Shown here piece after piece: positions 22,430-33,245 of a stretch of DNA of 64,000 bases. The stretch comes from Odobenus rosmarus divergens (Eukaryota > Chordata > Mammalia > Carnivora > Odobenidae), in NCBI RefSeq assembly GCF_000321225.1, contig NW_004450398.1, forward strand, positions 125,271-189,270. The letters run 5' to 3'. Each line of letters starts with the position of its first letter. The stretch's first letter is position 1. The notes beneath the pieces are model-generated. The model was not told the DNA's origin, searched no databases, and saw only the letters and a list, made by a program, of their open reading frames with translations. The position numbers and the translations under genes were made by a program.

Positions 22430-24650
22430 GGCATGCAGAAAGGCAGAAAAAAAAATAACCTATCATGAAGACAAAATCAATCAATTGAAATGTCAAAAAT
22501 GGTAAAATTAGTACACAAAGACATTAAGCCACTGATTATAACTGAATTCAATATGCTCAAGAATTTAGAGGACGAAATCAGAAGTATAGACATGGGAGAG
22601 TTATAAAAGACCCAAATAAAACTTCTAAGGATACAAACTACAATATGCAAGAAAAAATAAATATATTGGATTGGATTAAAGGCAGATTATACAACAGAGA
22701 AAAAAATAATAGTGAACTAGAAGGCATAGTAATAGAATCAATTCAAATGAAACACTGAGCTTTTTTAAAAGACAGCAAATATATGAACAGAGCATCTGCA
22801 AGATGTGGAAAACATCAAGTGGCCTAATATATGTGGAATCTGAATGCCTGAGAGAGAGGAGACAGGAGGAAGCAAAAACAAAGTGTTTGAATAATCAATG
22901 GCCAAATATTTTCCAAATATTACAAAAACTACACACTCACAAATCCAAGACAGCTAACAAATCACAAGCACAAGAAACATGAAGAAATTACACCAAGGCA
23001 TATTGTAATCAAATTGCTAAAAACCAGACATACAGAAAATCTTAAAAAGAGGGAAAAAAGGACACATTATATACAGAGGAGAAAGACAAGAATAATGGCA
23101 GATTTCTTATCAGGAACAATAAAATAGAGAAGATAATCCATAGATGGAACATATTTTGGGCCATGAAACAAATCTCAGTGATTTTAAAAGGATTCATATA
23201 CTAAGTATATTCTGCAACCACATGGAGTCAAAATAGGAGGTGATAACAGAAAATCATCTGGAAAATACCCAAATATTTGGAAACTAAAATATACTTTTAG
23301 ATTATTTATCTAAGAGTCAAAGAAAAAGTCAAAAGGAAAGGAGGATGTAATTTTCACTGAATAGAAATGAAAACACAACAAACCAAATATGTGGGATATA
23401 GCTAAAGTAGTATTTAGAGGACACTTTATAGCATAAATGCTCACATTAGAAGATCTCAAATGAATGGCTTCAGTTCTTATTTTAAGAAACTTTTAAGGAA
23501 GAAATAGTATCAATTATACAAAATATTTTCTAAAAAACTGAAGAGGATGAAATATTTTGCAACTCATTTTATAAGGCCAGCATTACCCTGACACCCAAAC
23601 CAGACAAACACATTAAAAGGAAACTACAGACCAATGTCCATCATAAACACAACTGAAAGATGTCTCAGGAAAATTTTAACAAATCAAATTTAACAATATA
23701 TAAAAATAAAATATCATGTCATTAATCTAAGGTTAGTTGACCATTTGAAAATTGATCAATGTAATTCATAATATAACAGTATATAAAAGAAGCCATATGA
23801 TTATTTCAATTGATGCAGGAAAATCATGTTATAAAATTCAACACCTACTAATCCTAGTTTAGCAAAGTAGGAATAGAGGGGAATTCTTCAAACTGATAAT
23901 GGGCATTATATTTAATGGTGAGATACCTAAAACTTTACCCTAAGATCAGCAACAAGGCAAGACTATCCATTTACACTATTTTATTCAGCATTTTACTGGA
24001 GGTTCTAGTACACTATTTTATTCAGCATTTTACTGGAGGTTCTAGTACACCATTTTATTCAGCATTTTACTGGAGGTTCTAGTAAGCACAATAAAGCCAG
24101 AAAAGAAAAAAAAAATCCATATTGGAACTTAAGTTTGTCTTAATTTTTAGGTAACATCATCATCAATGTAAAAAATTCTTTGGAATCTACCCCGAAATCC
24201 CCATTATTACAACTAACAAATGATTTTAGCAAGGTTACAGGATACAAGATCAACACACAAATTTCTATAGAATAGTAATAGACTATTAGAAATTGAATGT
24301 GAAGAAAAATACCACTTGCAATTGCATAAAAATATTAAATACTTAGAGATAAATCTGACAAAAGATGTGCAAGTCCTGTACACCGAAAACTACAAAATCT
24401 TACTGAGAAAAAATTTAAAGGACCTAAATAAATGGAATGGTACACTGTATTCAAAGTTTAGAAGACTCCATGTTGCTGTCAATTATCTATATTAATATAT
24501 AGATTCAATGCAATCCAAATCAAAATCCAAGCAGACTTTCTTGCAGAAATGATCAGCTAATTTTGAAATTCATATGGAAATTCAAAAGATCTGTACTAAC
24601 CAAGACAACTTTGAAAAGTAGAATAAAGTTGGCTCAGAGATATTAAATAA
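22430..24650 (+). repeat. L1 LINE, ORF1 to ORF2 region, degraded
   Basis: The ORF1-side text (22520-23130: 'aactgaattcaatatgctca', 'accaaggcatattgtaatca') is followed by an ORF2 reverse-transcriptase segment (23570-24560: 'ggccagcattaccctgacac', 'aactacagaccaatgtccat', 'ttcaattgatgcaggaaaat'). Many stops and frameshifts; no ORF over about 85 codons. Contains an internal 37-bp triplication (23972-24082). Clearly non-functional. Confidence 0.85.
23972..24082. repeat. Three tandem 37-bp units inside L1 ORF2
   Basis: Units start at 23972, 24009 and 24046, each beginning 'tacactattttattcagc' (third copy has a C for T at its sixth base) and ending 'ggaggttctag'. Homologous L1 sequence normally has one copy here, so this is a local expansion after insertion or in the source element. 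Confidence 0.95.
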
Positions 24651-24699
24651 TTTTCCTAAGGTCAAGTGAAGATCATGCCTTTCTCCCTTAAATGACATT

Positions 24700-24800
24700 T
24701 GGGATTTATGACATTTGCCTCTAGATAGGTACTTCCAAACACATTTTCTCATTTAATTCTTACTATAACCCTAGAATTTTAGCATTATTACCTTTCATTT
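24700..24800 (-). repeat. MIR, left piece of a split copy
   Basis: 'ccaaacacattttctcattt', 'aattcttactataaccctag' and 'catt' + 'attacc' follow antisense MIR up to the L1 insertion. The other half is at 25562-25640. Confidence 0.65.
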
Positions 24801-25383
24801 TATTTTCATTTTTTATCATTTTTACTGTAGTCGACACACAATGTTACATTAGTTTCAGGTATACAACGTAGTGATTCAACAAGTCTATACGTTATGTTAT
24901 GCTCTCCACAAGTGTAGCTCCCATCTGTCATCATACAACACTATTAGGATATCATTACCTATATTCCCTATTCCGTACCTTCCATGCCCATGACTTATTC
25001 ATTCCATAACTAGAAGCTCATCCTTCCCACTCCCCTTCACCCATTTTGCCCATCCCCCACCCCCTCCCTTCGGGCAACCATTGGTTTGTTTTCTGTATTT
25101 ATGAGTCTGTTTCTGCTTTTTGTTTGATCATTTGTTTTTTAGATTCCACATATAAGTGAAATCATATGGTACTTGTCTCTCTCTCTCTGTGAGTTCTTTC
25201 ACTTAGCATAATACCCTTGAGGTCCGTCATATTGTTGCAAATGGCAGAATCTCATTCTTTTAAATGGCTGAGTAATATTCCATTGTATATATATGCACTA
25301 CATCTTCTTTAGCCATTCATCTATGGAGAGACACTTAGGTTGCTTCCATACTTTGGCTATTATAAATAATACTGCAATAAACA
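24800..25383 (-). mobile_element. Carnivoran L1, 3' part, antisense
   Basis: Antisense L1 3' UTR and end of ORF2: 'ttagtttcaggtatacaacg', 'attccacatataagtgaaat', 'ggctgagtaatattccattg', 'tttagccattcatctatgga' and 'actgcaataaacat'. Joins directly at about 25384 to a sense-strand ORF2 segment, the pattern of an L1 with a 5' inversion. No intact frame. Confidence 0.8.
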
Positions 25384-25561
25384 TCTGACAAATTTCAACA
25401 TCTGTTCATGACAAAAACTCTCAACAAAGTGGATTTAGAAGGAACATACTTCAACATAATGAAGGCCCTCAGCTAACACCACACTCAATGGTCAGAAACA
25501 GAGTTTTTGCTCTAGGATCAGGAACAAGAGAAGGATGTCCACTCTTACCACTCTTAGCTTT
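25384..25561 (+). mobile_element. Inverted 5' part of the same L1 (ORF2 segment)
   Basis: Sense ORF2 text: 'atgacaaaaactctcaacaa', 'ggaacatacttcaacataat', 'aatggtcagaaacagag' and 'gatcaggaacaagagaagga' followed by 'tgtccactcttaccactc'. Opposite in orientation to 24800-25383; the two together fit twin-primed reverse transcription. Confidence 0.75.
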
Positions 25562-25640
25562 TTTTGCAGACAATGAAACAGAGACTCAGGTACGTTAGTG
25601 AATTGTTCAAGGTCTCTCGGGTTCTGTCCATGTTCTTTTA
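25562..25640 (-). repeat. MIR, right piece of a split copy
   Basis: 'tttgcagacaatgaaacaga', 'gactcaggtacgttagtgaa' and 'ttgttcaaggtctctcggg' continue the antisense MIR interrupted at about 24800. Confidence 0.65.
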
Positions 25641-26148
25641 AAACATGTTCTTTAAAAGAAGGATGTGGGCTGCTTTAGAAAATGTTTTAAGAAACACATT
25701 AAGAATTAAGATTAAGAAGAGCCATCTTTTGAAAGGACAGCTACTCCAATATGATAAAACAGTATGTATTCAAAACCACTTCCTCTTCTTCTCATATCAG
25801 TATTTTTTCACGTAAATGGCTAACTTAATTTGCTCTCCATTCCAGGGCACTAGCAATTGAAGTCTTTTTCAAATATTCTGACACCTGCTTTGCTGACATT
25901 CTCTCCCATTTTCTCTTATGACAATGATCATACACCTACATGATAACAGCCACCTTCTATGCCAATGGCATTACAACAAAATCCTGTATGTAACACTGTC
26001 AAGGCCCAGGAGTGGCCTACTTATTTCCAAGTCCATTTGCTATATTCTGATTCTATCACAGAAAAGAATTTGGACAAGTCTTGAATTTGTTTTAATGGAA
26101 TTTGGTTTATCATTCCAGCAATCAGTTCCTTGTATTAAAAATGTGTGT

Positions 26149-26347
26149 GGGGTGCCTGGATGGCTCAGTCATTAAGCGTCTGCCTTCGGCTCAAGTCATG
26201 ATCCCAGGGTCCTGGGATCGAGCCCCGCATCAGGCTCCCTGCTCCACGGGAAGCCTGCTTCTCCCTCTCCCACTCCCCCTGCTTGTGTTCCCTCTCTCGC
26301 TGTGTCTCTGTCAAATAAATAAAATCTTTGAAAGTAAATAAATAAAT
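26149..26347 (+). mobile_element. Can-SINE, full length
   Basis: Head 'ggtgcctggatggctcag', 'tcccactccccctgcttgtg' middle and AAATAAATAAAATCTTTG-type tail. 11-bp target-site duplication aaaaatgtgtg at 26137-26147 and 26348-26358. Confidence 0.95.
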
Positions 26348-26359
26348 AAAAATGTGTGC

Positions 26360-27220
26360 TACACCCCAGCACTGTGATGGATGCTAATGTAAGGTATAAA
26401 AGAATATCCTTGTCTCTCTGTTTTTCCTTGACAGCCCTATAGGAACCTGCAAAACTTATTTGTTTCTTAATAATTCCTATATCTGAACAAATACCTACTT
26501 TCCCTGTTTACCAAGAAAGAATTACACCATTCTACACTCACACATCTTAAAAATCATACTTATTCTCCTTAATCTGGGTCCCCCAAGAACCGAAGACTGA
26601 TATGCACAGTCCTTGTCTCCAAGAAAAACCTCTCTCCCACCCCTTCCAAACACCCACCCTCTTGGTTGCTTTTACCAAACCTTATATTAACTACTTGAGA
26701 ATGTTGGGAGCCATATGGGCTAATTCATCTACTGGCAGCCACATCTGAAATCTACCTCTGCCATCATATTTTCCCCTTCCCCAGTATAAAGTCTCCAAGG
26801 AAACCAATCTTTAGTACCCCCCACCCATTTCTAGCACTGGTAGGGAAAAATACCCAGAAATGGGTTTTGCTTATAAGGCAGATTTCCAAACTCTCCAACT
26901 CCAGCCCACCCATAACTTTGTCATGAATGTGGTTGGCATCCAAAAAACCCACTGCCTGTAAAAGAGGCTGGAATATACAAAAACAAGAAAAACTCATCAC
27001 TGTCTGTGTCCTGGTCTTAGATCTGGGCCAACGCAGGAGCTCCACTCAAGATGGCTAGGGCAGGAAAATGCATTTGAGTCCGTATGGATGTGGCATCTTA
27101 ACTATAGAGGGACAAAGTTGAGATGAGAAAAGTGCTAAAAGTGAGGGCCAAAGTGAAAAGGATTAATTAACTGCTTCAGAAGCTGTTCAGAAAAATGTCT
27201 CGAGATAGGTTAAGAGAAGC
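26360..27220. other. Unique non-coding stretch
   Basis: No recognised repeat, RNA or exon. A 93-codon minus-strand frame at 26764-27045 has no protein features. Confidence 0.45.
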
Positions 27221-27224
27221 TGAG

Positions 27225-27335
27225 AGTACACTTATCATGATGAGCACTGATTCATATACAGAATCATTGAATCATTATATTGTATACCTGAAACTAATAT
27301 AACACTTATGTTAAAAAATTATACTTGAGTGGGGG
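27225..27335 (+). repeat. L1 3'-end fragment
   Basis: 'tcatgatgagcactgattca', 'atcattatattgtatacctg', 'aaactaatataacacttatg' and 'ttaaaaaattatact' are the last part of a carnivoran L1 3' UTR. 5'-truncated. Confidence 0.7.
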
Positions 27336-27435
27336 GGATGTTGTTTAGAAGCAAAAAATAGCATTGAGACAGCATTAGGGTCCAGGTCCATGTGAGGCTA
27401 CCCACGCGGACAGCTGAGTCTGATGACATAAAGGT

Positions 27436-27483
27436 CTCAGTGATGTCACAAAGATGACATCCTCAGTGATGTCACAAAGATGA
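27436..27483. repeat. 26-bp tandem repeat with CRE/AP-1-like motif
   Basis: A 22-nt block beginning ctcagtgatgtcacaaag occurs at 27436-27457 and 27462-27483, so the period is 26 bp. Each copy carries TGATGTCA (reverse complement TGACATCA), a variant of the ATF/CREB half-palindrome. A related 'tgatgacataaagg' lies just upstream. Regulatory function is inference. Confidence 0.7.
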
Positions 27484-27499
27484 TTGACCAACAAGGTAG

Positions 27500-28435
27500 C
27501 AGAGCCCTTCCTCCCTTGACTTTTGACCATTGGTGGATGGTCTAATTTTCCAGGGACATCTCAAAAAGCCCCAGACAGCCTGGAGCACCCCACAGCCTAT
27601 AATTCTCTCTGTTCACAACTCCCTTGAGTCATCCAGGACAGAAAAGACAGTGAATTTCTATGGCTCCTTTGAAATACATGTTTTTGGCTCTAACCAAGGT
27701 TTGCCTTTTTCAGCAAATTATGTGTAAAGCTTTGGCTCAAATGCCAACCTTTCAGCTTCTCTTGCCATGGGAAATGGGACTAAGGAAAGAAACCAGGGTC
27801 ATTTGAACCCAATATCTACCCTGAGGCCAAGAATTCACTTGTTCCCTTGAAGCCATCCAGTCTGAAAAGGAGAGTGTTGATTTCTCGCCTACGCTGTCTC
27901 AGCCAGAGGCAGCAGAATTAGGAGGCTTCAGGGAGACATCATCATTTCCTTCCTGTCAGAATGTTCCTAGCAGAAGTATCCTGATAGATCTATGTGCATA
28001 GTAGGAGGAGTTTGTTAAGTATTAGGTTCAGAGGGCCATATCTTTAAACTGAGCCCAAGGAGGTATAAAAACCATCCCTGAAGAGCACATACTAGAATTC
28101 TCTCATCAGACTTTATTCCTCATATCCAATGCTTGAGGTTGGGTCTCCTGATTTGACAACATGGGCAAAACATGACCCAACTTGCATTAGATGCACCTCA
28201 CTTAAGCCATGTAAGACCTAATGGTCTTCACCTTTTGGCTTCACTGGGTTGCAGGAAATAACACTTGAAGGGATCAGAACCATCTATGCAACATAACATA
28301 CAACGGGGGGAGGGACTAATGTCAATCAACAAGTGTCCACTTAAGTACTGCTTCAGGGAACAGTACACCCCAGGCACAATAATAGGTAGACATTAAGAAG
28401 TAGAAGACACAGGCCTGATTGCAGAAAACCCGATT
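27500..28435. other. Unique non-coding stretch
   Basis: No repeat or gene recognised. G-rich 'aacggggggagggac' near 28303 is the only compositional oddity. Confidence 0.45.
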
Positions 28436-28439
28436 TAAC

Positions 28440-28800
28440 AAACCAGATACCAAGCACTATTAACTGAACCCTGTATGCTAACCTCTCCTCCCTTCACTGA
28501 GCTCTAGCCATATTCACCCTCTACCTGTACCCAGAACACCACAGCTCACATCCACCTGGGCCTGTGCACCCATGGTTCTCTTTACCTGCAACTCTCTCTC
28601 CTTAGAAGGGAACCCACTGACATCCACACATAAAGTTTCCTAAGCTTCCCTGATGTCATGGTTTGACAGGAAATTATTTTATTTCTTGTTTATTTTCTCT
28701 CTCCTCTACTAGAATGAACATTCTCTGAGAGTAGATAGCATGCTTCCCTTAACATCCAGTTTATGTCCAGTGCTGGCATGTAGTAGGCCCTCAGTGAATA
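28440..28800 (+). repeat. L2 LINE 3' region
   Basis: 'gctaacctctcctcccttca', 'gggcctgtgcacccatggtt', 'ctcctctactagaatgaaca', 'gtgctggcatgtagtaggcc' and 'ctcagtgaataat' follow L2 through its 3' terminus. Confidence 0.65.
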
Positions 28801-28831
28801 ATCGTGGCAGGAAGAGTAAGAGTGAGAAAGA

Positions 28832-29030
28832 GGGGCACCTGGGTGGCTCAGTCGTTAAGCGTCTGCCTTTGGCTCAGGTCATGATCTCAGAGTCCTGGGA
28901 TCAAATCCCGTGTCAGGCTCCCTGCTCAATGGGGAGTCTGTTTCTCCCTCTCCTTCTGCCCCTCTCCCGCCCTGCTGGTGAGCTCTCTCTCTCTCTCTCT
29001 CAAGTAAATAAATAAAATGTTTTTTTTTTT
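28832..29030 (+). mobile_element. Can-SINE, full length
   Basis: Head 'ggggcacctgggtggctcag', CT repeat and AAATAAATAAAATG + poly(T) tail. Flanks 'agtgagaaaga' and 'agtcagaaaaa' could be a diverged target-site duplication. The tail's T-run instead of A-run is odd. Confidence 0.92.
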
Positions 29031-29599
29031 AAAGAAGTCAGAAAAAAAGAACAATATGAGCTACAAGAATATTCATGGAAGAGAGAGAATTCGGGGGACT
29101 GAATGGTCATAGAGAGCTTCACCCAGGGGACAGACACGAATCCGAGTCTTGGAGGAAGGGCAATGATTTGGACATCTCTGTGAGCCTATATTCTCCTCTA
29201 AAGGAGGCTACGTCTAGCTAACTGATGCAAGGAAAGCTTTGCTAGCATAGAAATGTAGCAAATGTTCATCAAGAGAAAAGCATATGCTTCAAGGATGCTC
29301 TGATTCATGAACAAAGAGCCACTCACATCCATTCTTTCAATACCCTGAGTGAAATTTTACTTGTTTTAGGCAAGGGAAGATTGCCAATCCTGAGCTCCTT
29401 TTCAGAACTGGACAGTACTGAGCTCTTCTCAGGAAGCTCCACGTACCACTGGGGGTCTGGAGACAACTCAGCATCATAGACCATGGCAGCCTCCACCACT
29501 TACACAGCAAGGAAGGGACAGGCTTCCGGGAACCACCCTTGAAACTCAGGCCCTGAAGTAGTTTCTAGAAAAAGAGACAGGAAACAGGTGTTTTTGTTG

Positions 29600-29715
29600 A
29601 GTACCTATAATACGTTGGGTATGATGCTGAAGCACTTCACAAGGGTTCACTCATGTAACCTTCACAAAAATTCTTAGAGGTGGGTCTTCTTTTCCCAGTT
29701 TTACAAAGGAGGAAT
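29600..29715 (-). repeat. MIR SINE
   Basis: 'tgctgaagcacttcacaagg', 'catgtaaccttcacaaaaat', 'tcttagaggtgggtcttctt' and 'cccagttttacaaaggagga' follow antisense MIR. Confidence 0.7.
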
Positions 29716-29744
29716 CAATAGTGTAATTGACAGTGTTTGGCTGA

Positions 29745-30235
29745 GTTTTTGTTTTATTTTTCCAAACATTTTCATCCCCTCTTCTTATGTTTGGGAAGCT
29801 CCCCATCTTATGTGTCTTGGGAAGAGATGGAGTCTACCTCCCAGAAGCTGGAAAGACCAGATACCTGCTTTCCAACCTCCCCTGTCACTCAGGCAAGAGC
29901 ATGTGGCCTAGGCTTGGCTAATCAGATGCATTAGTCATAGACTTTGAATTGGAGTTCTTGGCACAAGAAACAGGGGTATGGTGAAGAAGTTGTCCCTGTG
30001 ACAACATCCAGTGTCCTGTGATGGCAACAGCAGGGTCCTCACAGGTCAGCTTCCGTGGCATGGTGGTTCTGGCTGCTGTGTCTCTCTTTGCTTCTGCTCA
30101 TTTTCCAAGCTAGTTTTCCAGACACCGTGGAAATTCTGTGAGCAACCTAATATACTTTCAAGAAATCCATTTTCCGCTGCAATCATCCAGACTAGGGTCC
30201 TGTTGTTTGCAACTAAGAACTCGGGCTGATTCAAC
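29745..30235 (+). repeat. MaLR-like LTR
   Basis: 'gagatggagtctacctccca', 'gcatgtggcctaggcttggc', 'taatcagatgcattagtcat' and the terminal 'cctgttgtttgcaactaaga' + 'ctgattcaa' resemble an LTR body and U5 end. Family uncertain. Confidence 0.35.
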
Positions 30236-30354
30236 CTTGGAGAAAACTGGCAAGTCACTGTCAGGGAGAAACAAAGCTGGGATTTGAATGCTGGTTAGTC
30301 CGAAGGCACAACCCATGCTTCCCCCACTATTTCTACACTGTTCTGAGGGGAAAC

Positions 30355-30475
30355 GCTAGAAAAACTTGAATCCCATTTTATAGATGAGGCACAGAGAGGG
30401 GAGGTAACTGGCCGGCCTAGAAGTGACCAGGACCCAGTGGTTTGGGCTGCAAACCCCTGGTTCTTTCTAGTGTAC
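30355..30475 (-). repeat. MIR SINE
   Basis: 'cccattttatagatgaggca', 'cagagaggggaggtaactgg' and 'gaccaggacccagtgg' follow antisense MIR. Confidence 0.7.
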
Positions 30476-30824
30476 CAAGGTCAACCCCAACACCATGACT
30501 TCCTGACATCAAGATCTTGTTTCAGACTAACTGAGGAGCCCGTGTTAGAGGGAATGAGACCCCAGAGATGAGTAGAAGCAGAAGCACACTGAGACCAGAC
30601 AAAGAGAGGGATGGGGGCTCGCTGGACCTTGAGCAGTGATTTCTAAAAGTCTCATCTTAGCACAAAATCCAAATCTGTGATCACCGCCAGTTCCTGGGAG
30701 ACTGGGAGAGGGAATGAATGGATGATTGTCTGAGGGATGAGGGAGGGGCCTCCCCCCTTATGGGGATGGAGGGTAAGCAGGGAAGACAGCTGAGAGGCAG
30801 TCACAGTCATCTAAGGGTAACACT

Positions 30825-30915
30825 GAACTGCTCTGATCCTGTTTTCACATGTGCAAAATGAGGATGAAGCCACTAGCCACACAGGTCTGTCAGAGAGAAA
30901 TGAACGATGGCAATT
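30825..30915 (+). repeat. MIR fragment
   Basis: 'gatcctgttttcacatgtgc', 'aaaatgaggatgaagccact' and 'ggtctgtcagagagaaatga' match MIR plus strand. Confidence 0.5.
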
Positions 30916-30919
30916 TGAG

Positions 30920-31165
30920 AAACAACCTCTAGCACTTAATGTGTGCCACACACTGTTCTAAGGGCTTTCATACATAAATTCTTTCAATCCTCATCAAAAC
31001 CTTATGGAATGGGTACTACTGCTGTAATCTCTGTTTAACTGATGAGACAGTGGGACACAAAAAGGTTAAGTAATTTGTCAGCATACAGCAAGTCATTAGT
31101 ACAACTAGGCTGTGAACCCAGGTATTCTAGCTCCAGAATTGGGAGAGCTTCAGTACTGTGCTAAT
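30920..31165 (-). repeat. MIR SINE, nearly full length
   Basis: 'agcacttaatgtgtgccaca', 'ctgttctaagggctttcata', 'caatcctcatcaaaacctta', 'actgatgagacagtgggaca', 'aaggttaagtaatttgtcag' and 'gtgaacccaggtattctagc' cover antisense MIR end to end. Confidence 0.85.
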
Positions 31166-31349
31166 CAAGTATTATAATGTATGCCATAAAGCTTTGTGAC
31201 TGTAAGTTGCTTCACACATACTAGCAAACAATTTACTTGATGCCAAGATAGATTAGAAGCTCCAAAAAAGGAGATGTAGATCTGTCTTATAACCAAATAC
31301 CCAGCAAGTTTAGCCAATAGTGAGCACATAAAGCATGTTAGTAAAGAGA

Positions 31350-31530
31350 GGATGGATAGATGGATGGATGGATGGATGGTAGGATGGATGGATGGAAGGA
31401 AGGAAGGAAAGAAGGAAGGAAGGAAGGGAGGAAGGAAGGGAGGAAGGGAGGGAGGGAGGGAGGGAGGGAGGGAGGGGTAAGGGAGGGCGAGGAGGGTAGG
31501 AGGGAAGAGGGGAGGAAGGGAGGGAGACAT
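31350..31530. repeat. Compound microsatellite (GGAT)n-(GGAA)n-(GGGA)n
   Basis: GATG/GGAT units (31352-31397) pass into GGAA units and then GGGA units with late interruptions. The tract reads open in several frames in both directions only because it lacks stops. Confidence 0.95.
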
Positions 31531-31759
31531 AAGATGAGGATTCAGATGGTAGCAAGCTGGAACCTTGCCATCTGGAACTGAGAAAGAATGGAATGTAGAA
31601 ACAAGTTTCTAAATGGGGATCCTCTGAAGCATGCTTGAAAAGCCCTCAGCCAGGTTTCCAAAGGAAATCTGCAAATTGCTTCTATATATCTACTGTATAT
31701 ATATATTAAAAAAAAACAGTCCATAAGTGTTCAATTCCTTTGTGCTTTCATGTTTGGAT

Positions 31760-32130
31760 GGTGCACATAATGTGGAGTCAAGTGCACAGATGAGAACACA
31801 TCTGGTTGTACACTACACAGGGAGAGGTGTGCACAGAATTCTGTGCACAAACAGAATCCCACAGGTGTGCCCAGCTTTTGATGTGCACCATTGTGCAAGG
31901 ACATCATTTTATATGTGTATACAGCTGGACCCATCAGGAGTGTTTGCACACTGGGTGCATACACATACGTGCACACAGTTAATAATGGGCTAACACTAAT
32001 TTGCACTTAGTGTGTGCCAGGCTCTGTCCTAAGCCCGTTGCAAATATCAACCCCATTTCATGCTCACAGCGGTTATGGGTGCACCCAGTTATGCACATGT
32101 GCACGGCTCTGAGCTGTGCATGCACACATT
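31760..32130. repeat. GTGCAC-rich decayed repeat
   Basis: GTGCAC occurs at 31761, 31782, 31829, 31843, 31883, 31969, 32079 and 32099, with many one-off variants (gtgcat, tgcaca). A short MIR fragment (31990-32070) lies within. Probably an eroded TG/CA-type minisatellite. Confidence 0.6.
31990..32070 (-). repeat. MIR fragment
   Basis: 'tgcacttagtgtgtgccagg', 'ctctgtcctaagcccgttgc' and 'ccccatttcatgctcacag' follow antisense MIR. Confidence 0.65.
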
Positions 32131-32139
32131 TCTGTTAGG

Positions 32140-32995
32140 TAAGCACAGGCTCAGACTGGCTGTCAATTTTCTGCTGCTTAACCCAAGCTACATGAATAAC
32201 ACCAGGAAGGCACACTTTCCTGGGCTGGAAGCAGTAACAATGAATTAAAAGACAGATCATAAAGTCCTTTCAAAATACCATCCACTTAAGAAATAGCAGA
32301 CACCCAGCCTGGGTTTTCTTGCTGTGTAAACACATTCCCACCACCCCACTCACTTAAATAAGGCTCACTCCACTTTGGCATCCCCGCAAACACATTTTTT
32401 TACAGTTTCTTTTTCAAAAACAAGATTGCTCCCTCGGCAACTGTTTCCAAGCACATTCCCTCATTCTGGGAGAGGGAAGGAAAAAGCAGAGCAAGTCTCT
32501 TGTTACTATACAGGGAACACAGAGCAGGGGCAGGGGGAGAGCAGGCACCGGGAAGAGGCAGAGAAGCTGAAGCTAATGGTCTATAGTAAGACACACTTCC
32601 CCAGAAGAGAACTGGCCAAATGCCCCCTTACCCAGCAAGATTGCCCCCAGGCCTAGTAATTGCTAGCTGGTTCGAAGGCCATAGTGTGGGTATAGCAGCA
32701 AGGATCCTCCCCTACTCCACTGTGTGTGTGTGTGTGTGTGTCTTGCACGTACACACATCCATACCATAAAAGGCCAGAGGCCATCCCTGGAGCAGCCTGG
32801 TAGAGCTATTGAGGAGATCGAAATTCCTTCCTTCAGAGAGGGGCCATCTTTTGAACAATGGCATTTTCTCAACAGCATGTTGACTACTTACAGTAGCAAA
32901 AATAGATCCTGGGGCAGAGGAGAAGGTGGGTAGGAATAGGAGACTAGAAGAAAAGAATGCTTTCCCGCCCAATCTGTGTCTTTAATGCAATAAAT
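32140..32995. other. Unique stretch with (GT)n microsatellite
   Basis: No transposon recognised. A GT run of about 10 units lies at 32721-32740. Open frames here (up to 93 codons) look random. Confidence 0.45.
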
Positions 32996-32999
32996 AATT

Positions 33000-33245
33000 C
33001 TGTTCTATCCAATTCATTCCATTCCATCCTATCCAAATGTTTCCCTCCATGTTATTCCACAAATTTCACTACAAGCTAATCCGTGCTCAACCATTCCATC
33101 CCACTCCAAATGCAACTCATTCCACTGGATTCCAGTTTGATCCATTCTTCCCTCATCTACTTCCACGGCACCTCAAGCTCTTCCATTTTCTCAATCCATT
33201 CCATCCCACTGCATCCTGTTCCATTATTTCATTGTCTTTTTAACC
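33000..33245. repeat. Degenerate ATTCC/CCATT pentamer array
   Basis: The stretch is packed with 'attccattccatcc', 'cattccatcccac', 'attccact' and 'attccag'-like words at roughly 5-nt phasing with many substitutions. It resembles an eroded satellite-III-like or simple pentamer array. Confidence 0.7.

Noticed and set aside
22430..24650. Intact L1 retrotransposon
   Set aside because: Many stops and frameshifts, a local triplication, and no 5' UTR or intact ORF1/ORF2.
31165..31581. Proline/serine-rich or lysine/glutamate-rich proteins on either strand
   Set aside because: These are translations of the GGAA/GGGA microsatellite.
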